A stretch of DNA of 64,000 bases from CAVXDY01 sp963760715 (GTDB taxonomy: Bacteria > Actinomycetota > Thermoleophilia > Miltoncostaeales > Miltoncostaeaceae): NCBI GenBank assembly GCA_963760715.1, contig CAVXDY010000003.1, positions 248,001-312,000 on the forward strand. Direction: 5' to 3'. The notes under the pieces are model-generated. The model was not told the origin of the DNA. It did no database searches and saw nothing but the letters and a program-made list of their open reading frames with translations. Positions 7,775-16,810 of the stretch are shown piece after piece; the first letter of the stretch is position 1, and every line of letters starts with the position of its first letter. Position numbers and translations under genes: made by a program.

Positions 7775-8112
7775 ATCGTGTCGGATAGCCGGGTCCCGCC
7801 CATGACGTGCCAGTGGAGGTGGGGAACGCTCTGCCGGGCATCCGGCCCGTGGTTGGTGGTGACCCGGTAGCCCGAGTCGTCGAGGCCGGCCTCCGCGGCC
7901 ACCGCGGCGATGAACGACAGCATCGCCGCCCGCTCGTCGTCATCGAGGCCCGCGACCCCCGCGATCGAGTCGACGTGGCGCACGGGGATCACCAGCAGGT
8001 GGACCGGAGCCTTGGGGGCGATGTCCTCGAAGGCCAGGAACCCGTCGCCGCGGCCGACCACCGTCGCCGGGATCTCGTCCGCCACGATGCGGCAGAAGAG
8101 GCAGTCGGTCAC
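7771..8112 (-). CDS. HIT-family nucleotide hydrolase
   Basis: A 113-residue histidine-triad protein. CLFCRIV at the N-terminus carries a CxxC pair. APKAPVHLLVIPVRHVDS is the conserved core, and PHLHWHVMGG holds the H-x-H-x-H triad with the AMP-binding histidine. It is HINT-like (purine nucleoside phosphoramidase), a common hitchhiker in this gene neighbourhood. The start is GTG at 8112, inside a GTGA overlap with mtaB, and the stop overlaps phoH. The physiological substrate cannot be deduced. Confidence 0.93.
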   Translation of the reverse strand: MTDCLFCRIVADEIPATVVGRGDGFLAFEDIAPKAPVHLLVIPVRHVDSIAGVAGLDDDERAAMLSFIAAVAAEAGLDDSGYRVTTNHGPDARQSVPHLHWHVMGGTRLSDTM

Positions 8113-9359
8113 GCGGGGCGTCCGTCGAGGTGCTCGCCGGCGACGCCCGCCACCACCACGGGCACCATCTGACCCGGGGCGCCGGCTCCGGCCGGAAGCA
8201 CGAACCGGCTGTAGTCCGCGCCGAGGCCCGAGAGGGTGCCGTCCTCGTGGCGCTTCTCCACCAGCACCCGGTCGCGGCTGCCCACCCGCGCCCGGCGTCG
8301 CGCGAAGCCGAGGCGGTCGGAGAGGTCGCGCAGGCGCCGCGAGCGCTCGCGGAGCTCCGGGGGCGCCGGCCGGCCGGGCATGCCGGCGGCCGGCGTGCCG
8401 GGGCGCGGTGAGTACGGGAAGACGTGCACCTTGCCCATCGCCAGATCCTCCACCACCCGGGCGGTGCGGCGAAAGGCGGCCTCGTCCTCCCCGGGAAAGC
8501 CCACGATCGCGTCCGTGGTGAGGTTGACGCCGGGCAGCGCGTCGCGGGCCCGCAGGCAGGCGTCCGCGTACTCGGCCGGGTCGTAGGAGCGGCCCATGGC
8601 ACGCAGGATGCCCGCGTCCCCGGACTGCAGCGGGATGTGCAGATGGGGCGCCACGACCGGGGTCTCGGAGACGGCGGCCAGCAGGTCGTCGTCCACGGTG
8701 CCCGGCTCGATCGAGGAGATGCGCAGGCGGGCGATCCCCTCGATCGCGCCCACGGCGCGCACCAGGGCGGCCAGGCCGGCGCCCGAATCCGGGTCGCGAT
8801 AGGTGCCGATGTTGATCCCGGTCAGCACCAGCTCGGGGTGGCCCTCCCCCAGCCGCCGGCGGGCGTCGGCCAGCACGCGCTCGAGCGGCCGGCTCTCGGC
8901 CGCGCCGCGGGTGGTGGGGATGATGCAGAACGCGCAGCCCGAGTCGCACCCGTTCTGCACCTTCAGGAAGGCCCGGGTGCGCCCGGGCGCGCGCGGGGCG
9001 TCGTCGGCGCAGGCCCCCGGCCGGCCGCCGCCCAGGATGTCCACGATCTCCTGCGCGGCGCGGTCGGCGGAGCCGGGCAGCGTGGTCACCGATGGCCCGG
9101 CGAACTGGCCGGCGTCGAGGTTCACGGCGCAGCCCGACACGAACACCCGGCCGCGCCGCGCGCCCCGGTTGGCCTCGCGGCGGCTCTTGCGCTCGGCCTC
9201 CACGGTGAGCGCGCACGTGTTGACCACGTGCACCTCGGCCGCCTCGGGTGCGGTCTCGACGTGCCCGGCGTCCCGCAGGGCGTCGCGGATGAGCGCGGCG
9301 TCCGCCTGGCTCACCTTGCAGCCCAGGAACCTCACCGAGAAGCGGGTCGCCGTGCTCAC
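8109..9359 (-). CDS. mtaB: tRNA t6A37 methylthiotransferase MtaB
   Basis: A 416-residue radical-SAM methylthiotransferase that converts t6A37 to ms2t6A37 in tRNA. The N-terminal UPF0004 domain has LGCKVSQAD, VVNTCALT and VSGCAVN, supplying three cysteines of the auxiliary cluster. The radical SAM motif C-x3-C-x2-C is CDSGCAFC. HIPLQSGDAGILRAMGR and VGFPGEDEAAF follow, and the C-terminal ~60 residues form a TRAM-like domain. The LGCKVSQAD start of the protein favours MtaB over MiaB. The start is GTG at 9359, with GTGA overlaps at both ends. Confidence 0.93.
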   Translation of the reverse strand: MSTATRFSVRFLGCKVSQADAALIRDALRDAGHVETAPEAAEVHVVNTCALTVEAERKSRREANRGARRGRVFVSGCAVNLDAGQFAGPSVTTLPGSADRAAQEIVDILGGGRPGACADDAPRAPGRTRAFLKVQNGCDSGCAFCIIPTTRGAAESRPLERVLADARRRLGEGHPELVLTGINIGTYRDPDSGAGLAALVRAVGAIEGIARLRISSIEPGTVDDDLLAAVSETPVVAPHLHIPLQSGDAGILRAMGRSYDPAEYADACLRARDALPGVNLTTDAIVGFPGEDEAAFRRTARVVEDLAMGKVHVFPYSPRPGTPAAGMPGRPAPPELRERSRRLRDLSDRLGFARRRARVGSRDRVLVEKRHEDGTLSGLGADYSRFVLPAGAGAPGQMVPVVVAGVAGEHLDGRPA

Positions 9360-10108
9360 CCGGCCGCCCCCTCGAGGGCGCCGCCGGCCGCGAGCGCCAG
9401 GGACACGGCCACGAGGGCGGCCGTCTCGGCGCGCAGGATGGCGCCCCCCAGCCCGCACACGGTCAGGCCCGCCGCGCGGGCGGCGGCGACCTCACCCTCG
9501 CCGAACCCGGCCTCCGGGCCCACCACCAGGCTCACGCGCACCGGTGCGCCCTCCCGGGCGGTGAGGGCCGACGGCAACGACGCATCGCCTCGTGGGTCGA
9601 TCAGGAAGCCCTCCCCGGCGGGGATCTCGCTCACGACTTCCGGGAACGGTACCAGTCCCCGCAGCCGCGGCAGCCGCGCCTGGCCGGACTGGCGGGCGGC
9701 GCTCCGGGCCACGCGCAGCAGCCGTTCCCGGCGGCGCTCCCAGGCGTCGGCGCCGGGCACGCGGCGCACGCGCTCGGTCACGACCACCGCAACCTCCTCC
9801 ACCCCGAGCTCGGCCGCCTTCTCCACCAGGGTGTCCAGGCGCCCTCCGTCGATGAGTCCCTGGTAGAGGGTCACGGACACGGGCGGCGCCGGGACGGCGG
9901 TCGCCGCCTCCACCCGCACCCGCGCGCGGTCCCCGGCCTCGATGACCACGGCCGCCCAGCGCGTGCCCGCCCCGTCGATGAGCTCAACGGCGTCCCCCGG
10001 GCGCAGCCGCACGACCCGCGCCAGGTGGTGGGAGTCGGCCGGCGAGAGCGTCACCTGCTCCCCCGCCTCGGGAGCCTCCGCCACCAGGTAGCGGAACGTG
10101 TGCCTCAC
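9356..10108 (-). CDS. rsmE: 16S rRNA m3U1498 methyltransferase RsmE
   Basis: A 250-residue SPOUT methyltransferase. The N-terminal PUA-like part includes HHLARVVRLRPGDAVELIDG. The C-terminal SPOUT knot has EKAAELGVEEVAVVVTER, RSAARQSGQARLP, VVGPEAGFGEGEV and LGGAILRAETA, close to the family's IGPEGGF and ILR-ETA motifs. It methylates U1498 in the decoding centre. The start is GTG at 10108, overlapping the prmA stop. The prmA-rsmE pair downstream of dnaJ is a classical arrangement. Confidence 0.94.
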   Translation of the reverse strand: MRHTFRYLVAEAPEAGEQVTLSPADSHHLARVVRLRPGDAVELIDGAGTRWAAVVIEAGDRARVRVEAATAVPAPPVSVTLYQGLIDGGRLDTLVEKAAELGVEEVAVVVTERVRRVPGADAWERRRERLLRVARSAARQSGQARLPRLRGLVPFPEVVSEIPAGEGFLIDPRGDASLPSALTAREGAPVRVSLVVGPEAGFGEGEVAAARAAGLTVCGLGGAILRAETAALVAVSLALAAGGALEGAAG

Positions 10109-10914
10109 GCGCGCTCGAGCAGCACGCTCGCCCAGCCGTCGTCCACGATCTCCCGCGACACGGACAGGCCGAGCGGGGCGAAGCGGGCCGCCGTGGGGGA
10201 CACCTCGTGGGGACGCAGGCCCGAGGCCACCAGCCGGCGGGGCGCGGGTCGCGGGAGGGCGCCGGCCAGCTCGGCCAGGACCGTGGCCGTGAGGTTGGCG
10301 GCCACGACCCCCGCGGAGGGCAGCGCGTCGGCGCCGATGGTGCGGCGGGCGACCCGCAGGCCCACGCGGTTGCGCTGCTCGTTGGCGAGGGTCGCCTCCA
10401 CGGCGAGAGGATCGCTGTCGACCGCCCACACCGGGTCGAAGCCCAGGCGCCGGGCCGCGATGGCGAGCACGCCCGATCCACACCCGGCGTCGAGCAGGGA
10501 CCCGCCCGGGGGCATCGCCGCCAGCAGCTCCAGGCAGGCCCGGGTGGTGGGGTGCTGGGCGGTCCCGAAGGCCATCCCCGGGTCGATCACGACGTCCGCG
10601 AGCGGCGGTCGCGGGGCGTCCCACGGGGGCCGCACGCGCAGACGGCCCGCGATCTCCACCGGGCGGTGGAAGGCGCGCAGGGCGTCCCCCCACGAGGGGT
10701 CCTCGGCCTCGGCGCTCACCCCGCCGCCCACGGCGCGCTCCAGGCGGGCCGCGGCCTCGTCCGCCGGAGCCGCGACCCAGAAGTCGAGCGCCACCCGCCC
10801 GCCCGGCAGGGCCCGCTCCCGGCATCCCGCGGCGAGGGCCGCGCAGCCGTCCGCCATCGCGCGCTCGGCGTCGGCGCCGGGGACCTCGACGGTCAACCGC
10901 ACCAGCGCCGGCAC
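10105..10914 (-). CDS. prmA: Ribosomal protein L11 methyltransferase PrmA
   Basis: A ~269-residue SAM-dependent methyltransferase that trimethylates ribosomal protein L11. The Rossmann motif I is LLDAGCGSGVLAIAA, preceded by DPGMAFGTAQHPTT, which is diagnostic for PrmA. VVAANLTATVLAEL is the N-[LI]-x motif region. The start is taken as GTG at 10914, 10 nt after the dnaJ stop; GTG at 10902 is an alternative and would trim four residues. The N-terminal substrate-recognition domain looks degenerate but is of roughly normal length. Confidence 0.92.
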   Translation of the reverse strand: MPALVRLTVEVPGADAERAMADGCAALAAGCRERALPGGRVALDFWVAAPADEAAARLERAVGGGVSAEAEDPSWGDALRAFHRPVEIAGRLRVRPPWDAPRPPLADVVIDPGMAFGTAQHPTTRACLELLAAMPPGGSLLDAGCGSGVLAIAARRLGFDPVWAVDSDPLAVEATLANEQRNRVGLRVARRTIGADALPSAGVVAANLTATVLAELAGALPRPAPRRLVASGLRPHEVSPTAARFAPLGLSVSREIVDDGWASVLLERA

Positions 10915-10924
10915 GGCGCCGGCG

Positions 10925-12037
10925 TCAGCGGAAGGCGTGCTTGAGACGGTCGAAGAAGCCCTCGTCCTCGCGGTAGCTGCGCTCGTCGAGGTTCTCCGAG
11001 AGGCGCTCCACGGCCGCCCGGCCGTCCTCGGTCTGCACCCGCGGCACCCGCACCTCGACCACCACCCGCTGGTTGCCGCGCCCGCGGGAGCCGAGGGAAG
11101 GAAAGCCCTTGCCGCGCAGCACGTACTCGTCGCCCGGCTGGGTGCCCGCGCGCAGCTCCACCTCGGCGTCTCCCTCGACCGTGGGCACGGTGACCGTCGC
11201 GCCCACCATCGCATCGGTCACCGGCACCGCCACCCGGGTGACCACATCGAGGCCGTCGCGCCGGAAGCGCGGGTCATCGGCCACCTGGACGTGCACGTAG
11301 AGGTCCCCCGCCGGGGTCCCGCGCTCTCCCGCGGCCCCCTGCCCGGTCATGCGGATCTGCTGGTCGTCGGCGATCCCGGCCGGGATGTTGACCTCGATCG
11401 ACTGACGGGCCGGGCGGCGTCCCCGTCCGCGGCAGTCGGGGCACGCCTTGGTGGGCCGGTCGCCCGCGCCGCGGCAGTCCGGGCAGACCTCGGCGCGCAC
11501 GATCTGGCCGATCGGCGTGCGCGCCACCCTGCGCACCTGGCCCTGGCCGCCGCAGGTGTCGCAGCGGACGTTCTCGCTCCCGGGCGCGCCCCCGGAGCCC
11601 TCGCAGCTCTCGCAGGCGGCCACCACCTCGTACTCGATGCGCTCGGTCTTTCCGACGGCCGACTCGACGAAGCTCAGTCGCACCCGGACGGCCACGTCGT
11701 CGCCCCCGCGGCGACGGCCGCCGCCGCCGCGGCCGAAGACGTCACCGCCGAAGAAGGCGTCGAAGAGGTCCTGGAAGGACCCGAAGTCGGCGAAGTCCGT
11801 GGCCCCGGCGCCCCGCCCGCGCAGGCCGTCGTGGCCGTGGCGGTCGTAGATGGCGCGCGTCTCGGGGTTGGACAGGGCCTCGTAGGCCTCGGCCGCCTCC
11901 TTGAACTGCGCCTCCGCCGTGGGGTCCGGGTTGACGTCGGGATGCAGCTCGCGGGCCCTCGCGCGGAAGGCCTTCTTGATCGCGTCCTCGTCGGCATCGC
12001 GCGGGACGCCCAGGATCTCGTAGTAGTCGCGCCTCAT
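10925..12037 (-). CDS. dnaJ: Molecular chaperone DnaJ (Hsp40)
   Basis: A 370-residue full-length type I J-protein, co-chaperone of DnaK. The J domain (~1-67) carries HPD at 32-34. A glycine/arginine-rich linker follows (FGRGGGGRRRGG). The zinc domain has four CxxCxGxG repeats: CESCEGSG, CDTCGGQG, CPDCRGAG and CPDCRGRG. The C-terminal substrate-binding domains are complete. The start is ATG at 12037. There is no dnaK or grpE beside it. Instead an acidic unknown and hrcA lie upstream, so this is probably the HrcA-linked DnaJ and not the one in a dnaK operon. Confidence 0.96.
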   Translation of the reverse strand: MRRDYYEILGVPRDADEDAIKKAFRARARELHPDVNPDPTAEAQFKEAAEAYEALSNPETRAIYDRHGHDGLRGRGAGATDFADFGSFQDLFDAFFGGDVFGRGGGGRRRGGDDVAVRVRLSFVESAVGKTERIEYEVVAACESCEGSGGAPGSENVRCDTCGGQGQVRRVARTPIGQIVRAEVCPDCRGAGDRPTKACPDCRGRGRRPARQSIEVNIPAGIADDQQIRMTGQGAAGERGTPAGDLYVHVQVADDPRFRRDGLDVVTRVAVPVTDAMVGATVTVPTVEGDAEVELRAGTQPGDEYVLRGKGFPSLGSRGRGNQRVVVEVRVPRVQTEDGRAAVERLSENLDERSYREDEGFFDRLKHAFR

Positions 12038-12120
12038 CGATTCCGTCGAGGAGGTTAGCGCGCCGGGCCGCCGGCGAGACGCCCTGCGCCGGCCGGTGTC
12101 GCGGGTGCCTTCCGCCGGGA

Positions 12121-12816
12121 TCAGTCGCGCTCGCGGTCGTCCTCGTGATCGAGGTCGTCCTCGTCCTCGTCCTCGTCCTCGGGGTGGTGGGCCAGGCTCG
12201 CCTGGGCCTCCTCGATCAGCTTCTGCACGGCCTCGAGGCTGTTGGCGTCGTGGATCAGGCTGCGCAGCGAGCGGGCGTCGCGGGCCACGACGTGGTCCAC
12301 CGAGCCGTCCTCCACCCAGAACGGCGCGGCGTCGGCATCCTGGCGCAGGAACTCGACCGCCTGGTGCCCGCAGTCCAGGGTGTACGTCGCGATGGCGTAG
12401 CGGCTCGACCCGGTGACGCTCTCGTGGGGCTCCCAGGGCACGATCGGGGCCGAGCGGAGGCCGCCCGGCTCCACCACCTCGGAGGCCAGCTCCACCTCGC
12501 GCCAGGCCTGGTCGACCGGGACGCGCAGGTCGAAGAGCAGGCTTTCGGCGTCCTCCACCCGGTCGGCCGCGCTGGCCAGCACGGCGGCCACCCAGTGGGC
12601 CTCGGCGAATGAGAGGCCCGTGAACAGGTCCGAGTCGTCGAGCAGCGGAGAGAGCTGCGCGTCGGGGCGCGTGCTGATGCCGACCGCGTACTCCTCGGGG
12701 CCGTAGGCGCCCGCCTCGATCTTCGCGAGCACCCGCACGGCGGCGCCGGCGTCGCCGCGAAGGGGCCGGCGCCACACCTCCAGGATCTCGTACCGGTCGT
12801 CGAGCGGCTCCGCCAC
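12121..12816 (-). CDS. Hypothetical protein with acidic C-terminal tail, between hrcA and dnaJ
   Basis: A 231-residue protein not assigned to a family. It opens EPLDDRYEILEVWRRP and contains KIEAGAYGPEEYAVGIST, with mixed alpha/beta character, no membrane segment and no signal peptide. It ends in a striking acidic tail, PEDEDEDEDDLDHEDDRERD, encoded by a short tandem GTCCTC-type array on the plus strand. The GTG start overlaps the hrcA TAG by one base (TAGTG), so it is translationally linked. It occupies the place where grpE lies in many hrcA operons, but nothing in it resembles the GrpE coiled coil. Confidence 0.78.
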   Translation of the reverse strand: MAEPLDDRYEILEVWRRPLRGDAGAAVRVLAKIEAGAYGPEEYAVGISTRPDAQLSPLLDDSDLFTGLSFAEAHWVAAVLASAADRVEDAESLLFDLRVPVDQAWREVELASEVVEPGGLRSAPIVPWEPHESVTGSSRYAIATYTLDCGHQAVEFLRQDADAAPFWVEDGSVDHVVARDARSLRSLIHDANSLEAVQKLIEEAQASLAHHPEDEDEDEDDLDHEDDRERD

Positions 12817-13895
12817 TACTCGTACACCCCCTCCACGTAACGGGACAGGATCTGGGCCGCCCCGCGCACCGTGGCCATCGCGAGCCGGTAGTCCATCCTG
12901 GTGGGCCCGAACAGCGACACGGTGCCCAGGTTCCTGCGCGGCACACCGTAGTTGGCCGCGACCATGCTGAGCCCCGCCAGGCTCCGGTCCGGCAGCTCGG
13001 CGCCGATGCGCAGGTACACCTCGTTGCGGCTGAGGGCCCCGCGCAGCAGCGCGAGCAGCGCGTAGCGCTCCTCCAGGCTCTCCATGAGGGAGTCGATCGC
13101 CATCAGGTCCAGGTGGCGCTGCTCGGCCAGGAAGCGGGCCCGGCCACCCACGAAGATGCTCCCGGCGCCGCCCTCCTGGAGGTCGGTGAGCGCCGGGGCG
13201 AGCACCTCCAGGAACCCGCGCTCCTGCGCCGACAGCGAGGGGTCGGCGAGGCGGCTCTCGATCATCCTCGCCCCCACCGTCAGGCCGGCCACGCGCTCGT
13301 TGAGGAAGGCGCCGGCCCACTCGCACAGGCCGGAGTCGACCGCGCCCTCGAACGCGAAGACGCGCTTGGTGACCGCTCCCGTGGAGGTGATGGCCACCAC
13401 CATCACGAGCTGGGGCTGCAGCTGGAGCACCTCGACGTGGCGCAGGGTGGACGACTCCGGCGGGGGCGCGGTGACGATGCTGAGGAGGTTGGTCACCTGG
13501 GCCACGACGTCGGCCAGCCGCGTGAGGGCGGCGTCCACCTCGCGCTGCATCTCGGTGAGGTCGAGCGCGGTCTCGACCACCGCCGGCGGCTGGGCGGGCG
13601 GGTCGCGGGTGAGCAGCGTGTCCACGTAGTACCGGTAGCCGCGATCCGTGGGCACCCGCCCCGCCGAGGTGTGGGGGTGGTCCAGGAAACCCAGCTCCTC
13701 CAGGCGCGCCAGCTCGTACCGCACGGTGGACGCCGCGAAGTCGATCCCCTGCCGGCCGGCGATGTTCTTGCTGCCCACCGGCGCCCCGGTGACGATGTGC
13801 TCCTCGATCACCGTGCGCAGGATCACCTCCTGGCGCGGGCGCAGCTCGGACTCGCCGCCCTGCTCCCCGTCGGGCGGTGGCGTCTCGGGGCTCAC
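12816..13895 (-). CDS. hrcA: Heat-inducible transcription repressor HrcA
   Basis: A 359-residue repressor of heat-shock genes that normally binds CIRCE operators. The N-terminal winged helix includes RQEVILRTVIEEHIVTGAPVGSK and the STVRYELARLEELGFLDHPH recognition region, followed by SAGRVPTDRGYRYYVD. The GAF-like middle and C-terminal part ends IGAELPDRSLAGLSMVAANYG and GTVSLFGPTRMDY, all typical. The start is GTG at 13895, in a GTGA overlap with hemW. I found no CIRCE sequence within the window, so its targets are probably elsewhere. Confidence 0.95.
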   Translation of the reverse strand: MSPETPPPDGEQGGESELRPRQEVILRTVIEEHIVTGAPVGSKNIAGRQGIDFAASTVRYELARLEELGFLDHPHTSAGRVPTDRGYRYYVDTLLTRDPPAQPPAVVETALDLTEMQREVDAALTRLADVVAQVTNLLSIVTAPPPESSTLRHVEVLQLQPQLVMVVAITSTGAVTKRVFAFEGAVDSGLCEWAGAFLNERVAGLTVGARMIESRLADPSLSAQERGFLEVLAPALTDLQEGGAGSIFVGGRARFLAEQRHLDLMAIDSLMESLEERYALLALLRGALSRNEVYLRIGAELPDRSLAGLSMVAANYGVPRRNLGTVSLFGPTRMDYRLAMATVRGAAQILSRYVEGVYE

Positions 13896-14992
13896 GCGTA
13901 CTCCATCAGCTCGTGCAGCACGGCGTTCTGCACGAAGCGCCCCCGGCGGGTGAGCGCGATCGACTCGCCGTCGGCCCGGAGGAGGCCCGCCGAGCGGAGC
14001 CGCTCGACCGCCTCCGGGCGGTCCGGCGGGCCGGCCCAGGCGAGCGGCAGCGCGCGGTCGAGCCGCAGGCCCAGCATCCAGCGCTCGCGGCGCCGGTCGT
14101 CGGCGTCCAGGCGCTCCTCGGTGCGGGGCGGCTCGGCGCCCGCGGACGCGGCCGCGATGTAGCCGGCCAGGCCCGGCGAGTTGCGGCGGCGGCGGCCCGC
14201 GACCGTGCTCACCGCGCCGACGCCGACGCCGAGGTAGTCGGCCGCGTCCCAGTACCCCAGGCTGTGGCGGCACTCGTGCCCGGGGCGGGCGAAGTTGGCC
14301 GTCTCGTACCAGCGGTAGCCGGCCTCCTCCAGGCCCTCCACGATGCGGTGGTAGGCGTCGGCCGACGCGTCCTCGTCCGCCGGCGGCGTGCCGTTGCGCG
14401 CCAGCGCCGAGCCCGGCTTCAGCTCGAGCTCGTACCAGGACAGGTGATCCGGCCCCAGCGCGAGCGCGTCGGCCATGTCCGCCTCGAGGTCCGCGGGCGT
14501 CTGGCCGGGCACCGCGAACAGCAGGTCGATGCCGATGTCCTCGAACCCCGCGGCGCGGGCGCATCCGAAGGCGCGGCGGGACTGGTCGGGGGTCGCGGCG
14601 CGGTCGAGCGGGCCCAGCAGGTGGGGCCGGAACGACTGGACGCCCAGCGACAGCCGCGTCACCCCCATCCGGCGCAGCTCGACGAGCGCGGGGCGGTCGA
14701 CCGTCTCGGGGTTCGCCTCGATGGTGACCTCGGCGCCCTCGGCCAGATGCGGCCGGATGGCGTCCATCAGCCGCCGCAGCCGCCGCGGGCGCATGAGCGT
14801 GGGGGTCCCGCCCCCCAGGAAGACCGTGTCCAGCGCTCCGAGGACGTGGGCCTCCCGCTCCAGCTCGGCCAGGAGCGCCTCCAGGTAGGCGTCGCGGCGG
14901 TCGAGCGCGCCCACCTCGACCACGAAGGCGCAGTAGCCGCAGCGCGACGCGCAGAAGGGCAGGTGCGCGTACAGGTGGCGCACGGGGGTCAC
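13892..14992 (-). CDS. hemW: HemW-like radical SAM protein (heme chaperone)
   Basis: A 366-residue radical SAM protein of the HemN/HemW family. The cluster motif is CASRCGYC, with C-x3-C-x2-C spacing, directly after YAHLPF. TVFLGGGTPTLM, EANPETV and SLGVQSFRPHLLGPLDR follow, and the C-terminal HemN domain includes the winged helix ending GRFVQNAVLHELM. The HemN-specific N-terminal extension is absent, which is the usual sign of HemW, a heme-binding chaperone rather than the coproporphyrinogen dehydrogenase. The start is GTG at 14992, overlapping the lepA stop. A lepA-hemW-hrcA order is common. Confidence 0.92.
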   Translation of the reverse strand: MTPVRHLYAHLPFCASRCGYCAFVVEVGALDRRDAYLEALLAELEREAHVLGALDTVFLGGGTPTLMRPRRLRRLMDAIRPHLAEGAEVTIEANPETVDRPALVELRRMGVTRLSLGVQSFRPHLLGPLDRAATPDQSRRAFGCARAAGFEDIGIDLLFAVPGQTPADLEADMADALALGPDHLSWYELELKPGSALARNGTPPADEDASADAYHRIVEGLEEAGYRWYETANFARPGHECRHSLGYWDAADYLGVGVGAVSTVAGRRRRNSPGLAGYIAAASAGAEPPRTEERLDADDRRRERWMLGLRLDRALPLAWAGPPDRPEAVERLRSAGLLRADGESIALTRRGRFVQNAVLHELMEYA

Positions 14993-16803
14993 TTGCCGTT
15001 CCGCCCGTCGTCGCCGATCTGGAGCACCGACAGGAACGCCTCCTGGGGCACCTCCACCGAGCCCACCTGCTTCATGCGCTTCTTGCCCTCCTTCTGGCGC
15101 TCCAGGAGCTTGCGCTTTCGGCTGATGTCCCCGCCGTAGCACTTGGCCAGCACGTCCTTGCGCTTGGCCTTCACGGTCTCGCGGGCCAGGATCTTGCCGC
15201 CGATGGCCGCCTGCACCGGCACGTCGAAGAGCTGCCGGGGGATGGTCTTGAAGAGCCGCTCCACCAGGATCTTGCCGCGGGCGTAGGCCTGGTCGCGGTG
15301 GACGATCATGGACAGCGCGTCCACCGTGTCGCCGGCGAGCAGCACGTCCAGCTTCACCAGCGGGCTCTCGCGGTAGCCCACCAGCTCGTAGTCGAGCGAC
15401 GCGTATCCGCGGGTGCGGCTCTTCAGCTGGTCGTAGAAGTCGAGCACGATCTCGGCGAGCGGCAGGTCGTAGACGATCTGCTGGCGGTGCTCGATGGGCT
15501 CCATCGTCACGAAGGCGCCGCGCCGGTCCTGGCAGAGGCCCATCACCGCGCCGATGCCGTCCTGCGGGACGAGGATCGTGGCGCGGACGAAGGGCTCCTC
15601 GATGATGTCGATGCCGGTGGGCGGCGGCAGCTCGCCCGGCGAGCGCACCGCGCGGACCACGCCGGACGTGTCGGTGACCCGGTACTCGACGTTCGGGGTC
15701 GTGGCCAGCAGCTCCAGGTCGTACTCGCGCTCCAGCCGCTCGCGCACGATGTCCATGTGCAGCAGCCCGAGGAACCCGCAGCGGAAGCCGAACCCGAGCG
15801 CCTGCGACGTCTCGGGCTCCCAGCGCAGCGAGGCGTCGTTCAGGGACAGCTTCTCCAGCGCGTCGCGCAGGTCGGGGTAGTCGTCGGCGTCCACGGGGAA
15901 GAGGCCGCAGAAGACCATCGGCTTGACCTCGCGGTAGCCCGGGAGGGCCTCGGCCGCGGGCTCGGCCACGCGCGTGAGGGTGTCCCCCACCCGCAGGTCG
16001 CCAAGGCTCTTCAGGCCCGTCACGAGATAGCCGGTCTCCCCGGCCCCGAGGGTGCCCGTGGGGATCATCGCCGGGGTCATCACGCCGACCTGCTCGGCCT
16101 CCACCACCAGCCCGGTCTGCATGGCGAGCAGCTTGTCGCCCTCGGCGAACGAGCCGTCCATGACGCGGACGAAGGCCACCACGCCCCGGTACTGGTCGTA
16201 CACCGAGTCGAAGATCAGCGCCCGGGCCGGCGCGGCCGGATCCCCCGAGGGCGGGGGCACGCGGGCCACGATCGCCTCGAGCACCTCCGGCACGCCGTCC
16301 CCGGTCTTGGCGGAGATCCGCAGCACCCGGTCGGGATCCTCGCCGATCAGCTCGGCCACGGCCCGCCCGTGCAGCTCCGGGTCGGCGGCCGGCAGGTCGA
16401 TCTTGTTGAGCACCGGGATCAGCTCGAGGTTCCCCTCGATGGCGAGGTAGGTGTTGGCCAGGGTCTGGGCCTCGATGCCCTGGCTCGCGTCCACCACCAG
16501 CAGCGCGCCCTCGCAGGCGGCCAGGCTGCGCGAGACCTCGTAGCTGAAGTCCACGTGCCCCGGGGTGTCGATGAGGTTGAGCTGGTAGGTCAGCCCGTCG
16601 GACGCCGTGTAGTGCACGCGCACGGCCTGCGCCTTGATCGTGATCCCCCGCTCGCGCTCGAGGTCCATCGAGTCCAGCACCTGGCTGCGCATCTCGCGGT
16701 CGCTCAGCGCCCCGGTGGCCTGGAGGATGCGGTCCGCCAGCGTCGACTTGCCATGGTCGATGTGGGCGATGATGCAGAAGTTGCGGATGAGGCGCTGGTC
16801 CAC
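14989..16803 (-). CDS. lepA: Elongation factor 4 (LepA)
   Basis: A 604-residue translational GTPase, full length. G1 is AHIDHGKSTLADR, the switch/G2 region is DLERERGITIKAQ, G3 is DTPGH and G4 is NKID. Domains II, III and V are complete. The LepA-specific C-terminal domain ends KAKRKDVLAKCYGGDISRKRKLLERQKEGKKRMK, with the lysine-rich stretch characteristic of the family. The start is GTG at 16803, 7 nt after the murJ stop. It is thought to act on stalled or maturing ribosomes. Confidence 0.97.
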   Translation of the reverse strand: MDQRLIRNFCIIAHIDHGKSTLADRILQATGALSDREMRSQVLDSMDLERERGITIKAQAVRVHYTASDGLTYQLNLIDTPGHVDFSYEVSRSLAACEGALLVVDASQGIEAQTLANTYLAIEGNLELIPVLNKIDLPAADPELHGRAVAELIGEDPDRVLRISAKTGDGVPEVLEAIVARVPPPSGDPAAPARALIFDSVYDQYRGVVAFVRVMDGSFAEGDKLLAMQTGLVVEAEQVGVMTPAMIPTGTLGAGETGYLVTGLKSLGDLRVGDTLTRVAEPAAEALPGYREVKPMVFCGLFPVDADDYPDLRDALEKLSLNDASLRWEPETSQALGFGFRCGFLGLLHMDIVRERLEREYDLELLATTPNVEYRVTDTSGVVRAVRSPGELPPPTGIDIIEEPFVRATILVPQDGIGAVMGLCQDRRGAFVTMEPIEHRQQIVYDLPLAEIVLDFYDQLKSRTRGYASLDYELVGYRESPLVKLDVLLAGDTVDALSMIVHRDQAYARGKILVERLFKTIPRQLFDVPVQAAIGGKILARETVKAKRKDVLAKCYGGDISRKRKLLERQKEGKKRMKQVGSVEVPQEAFLSVLQIGDDGRNGK

Positions 16804-16810
16804 GGGCAGC

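Noticed and set aside
12121..12180. Tandem GTCCTC-type hexamers as a possible variable-number repeat.
   Set aside because: They encode the acidic Glu-Asp tail of the hrcA-linked protein in frame; only about four units, so a coding explanation is enough.
12037..13895. A CIRCE operator for HrcA near hrcA or dnaJ.
   Set aside because: No TTAGCACTC-N9-GAGTGCTAA-like sequence was seen here or elsewhere in the window.
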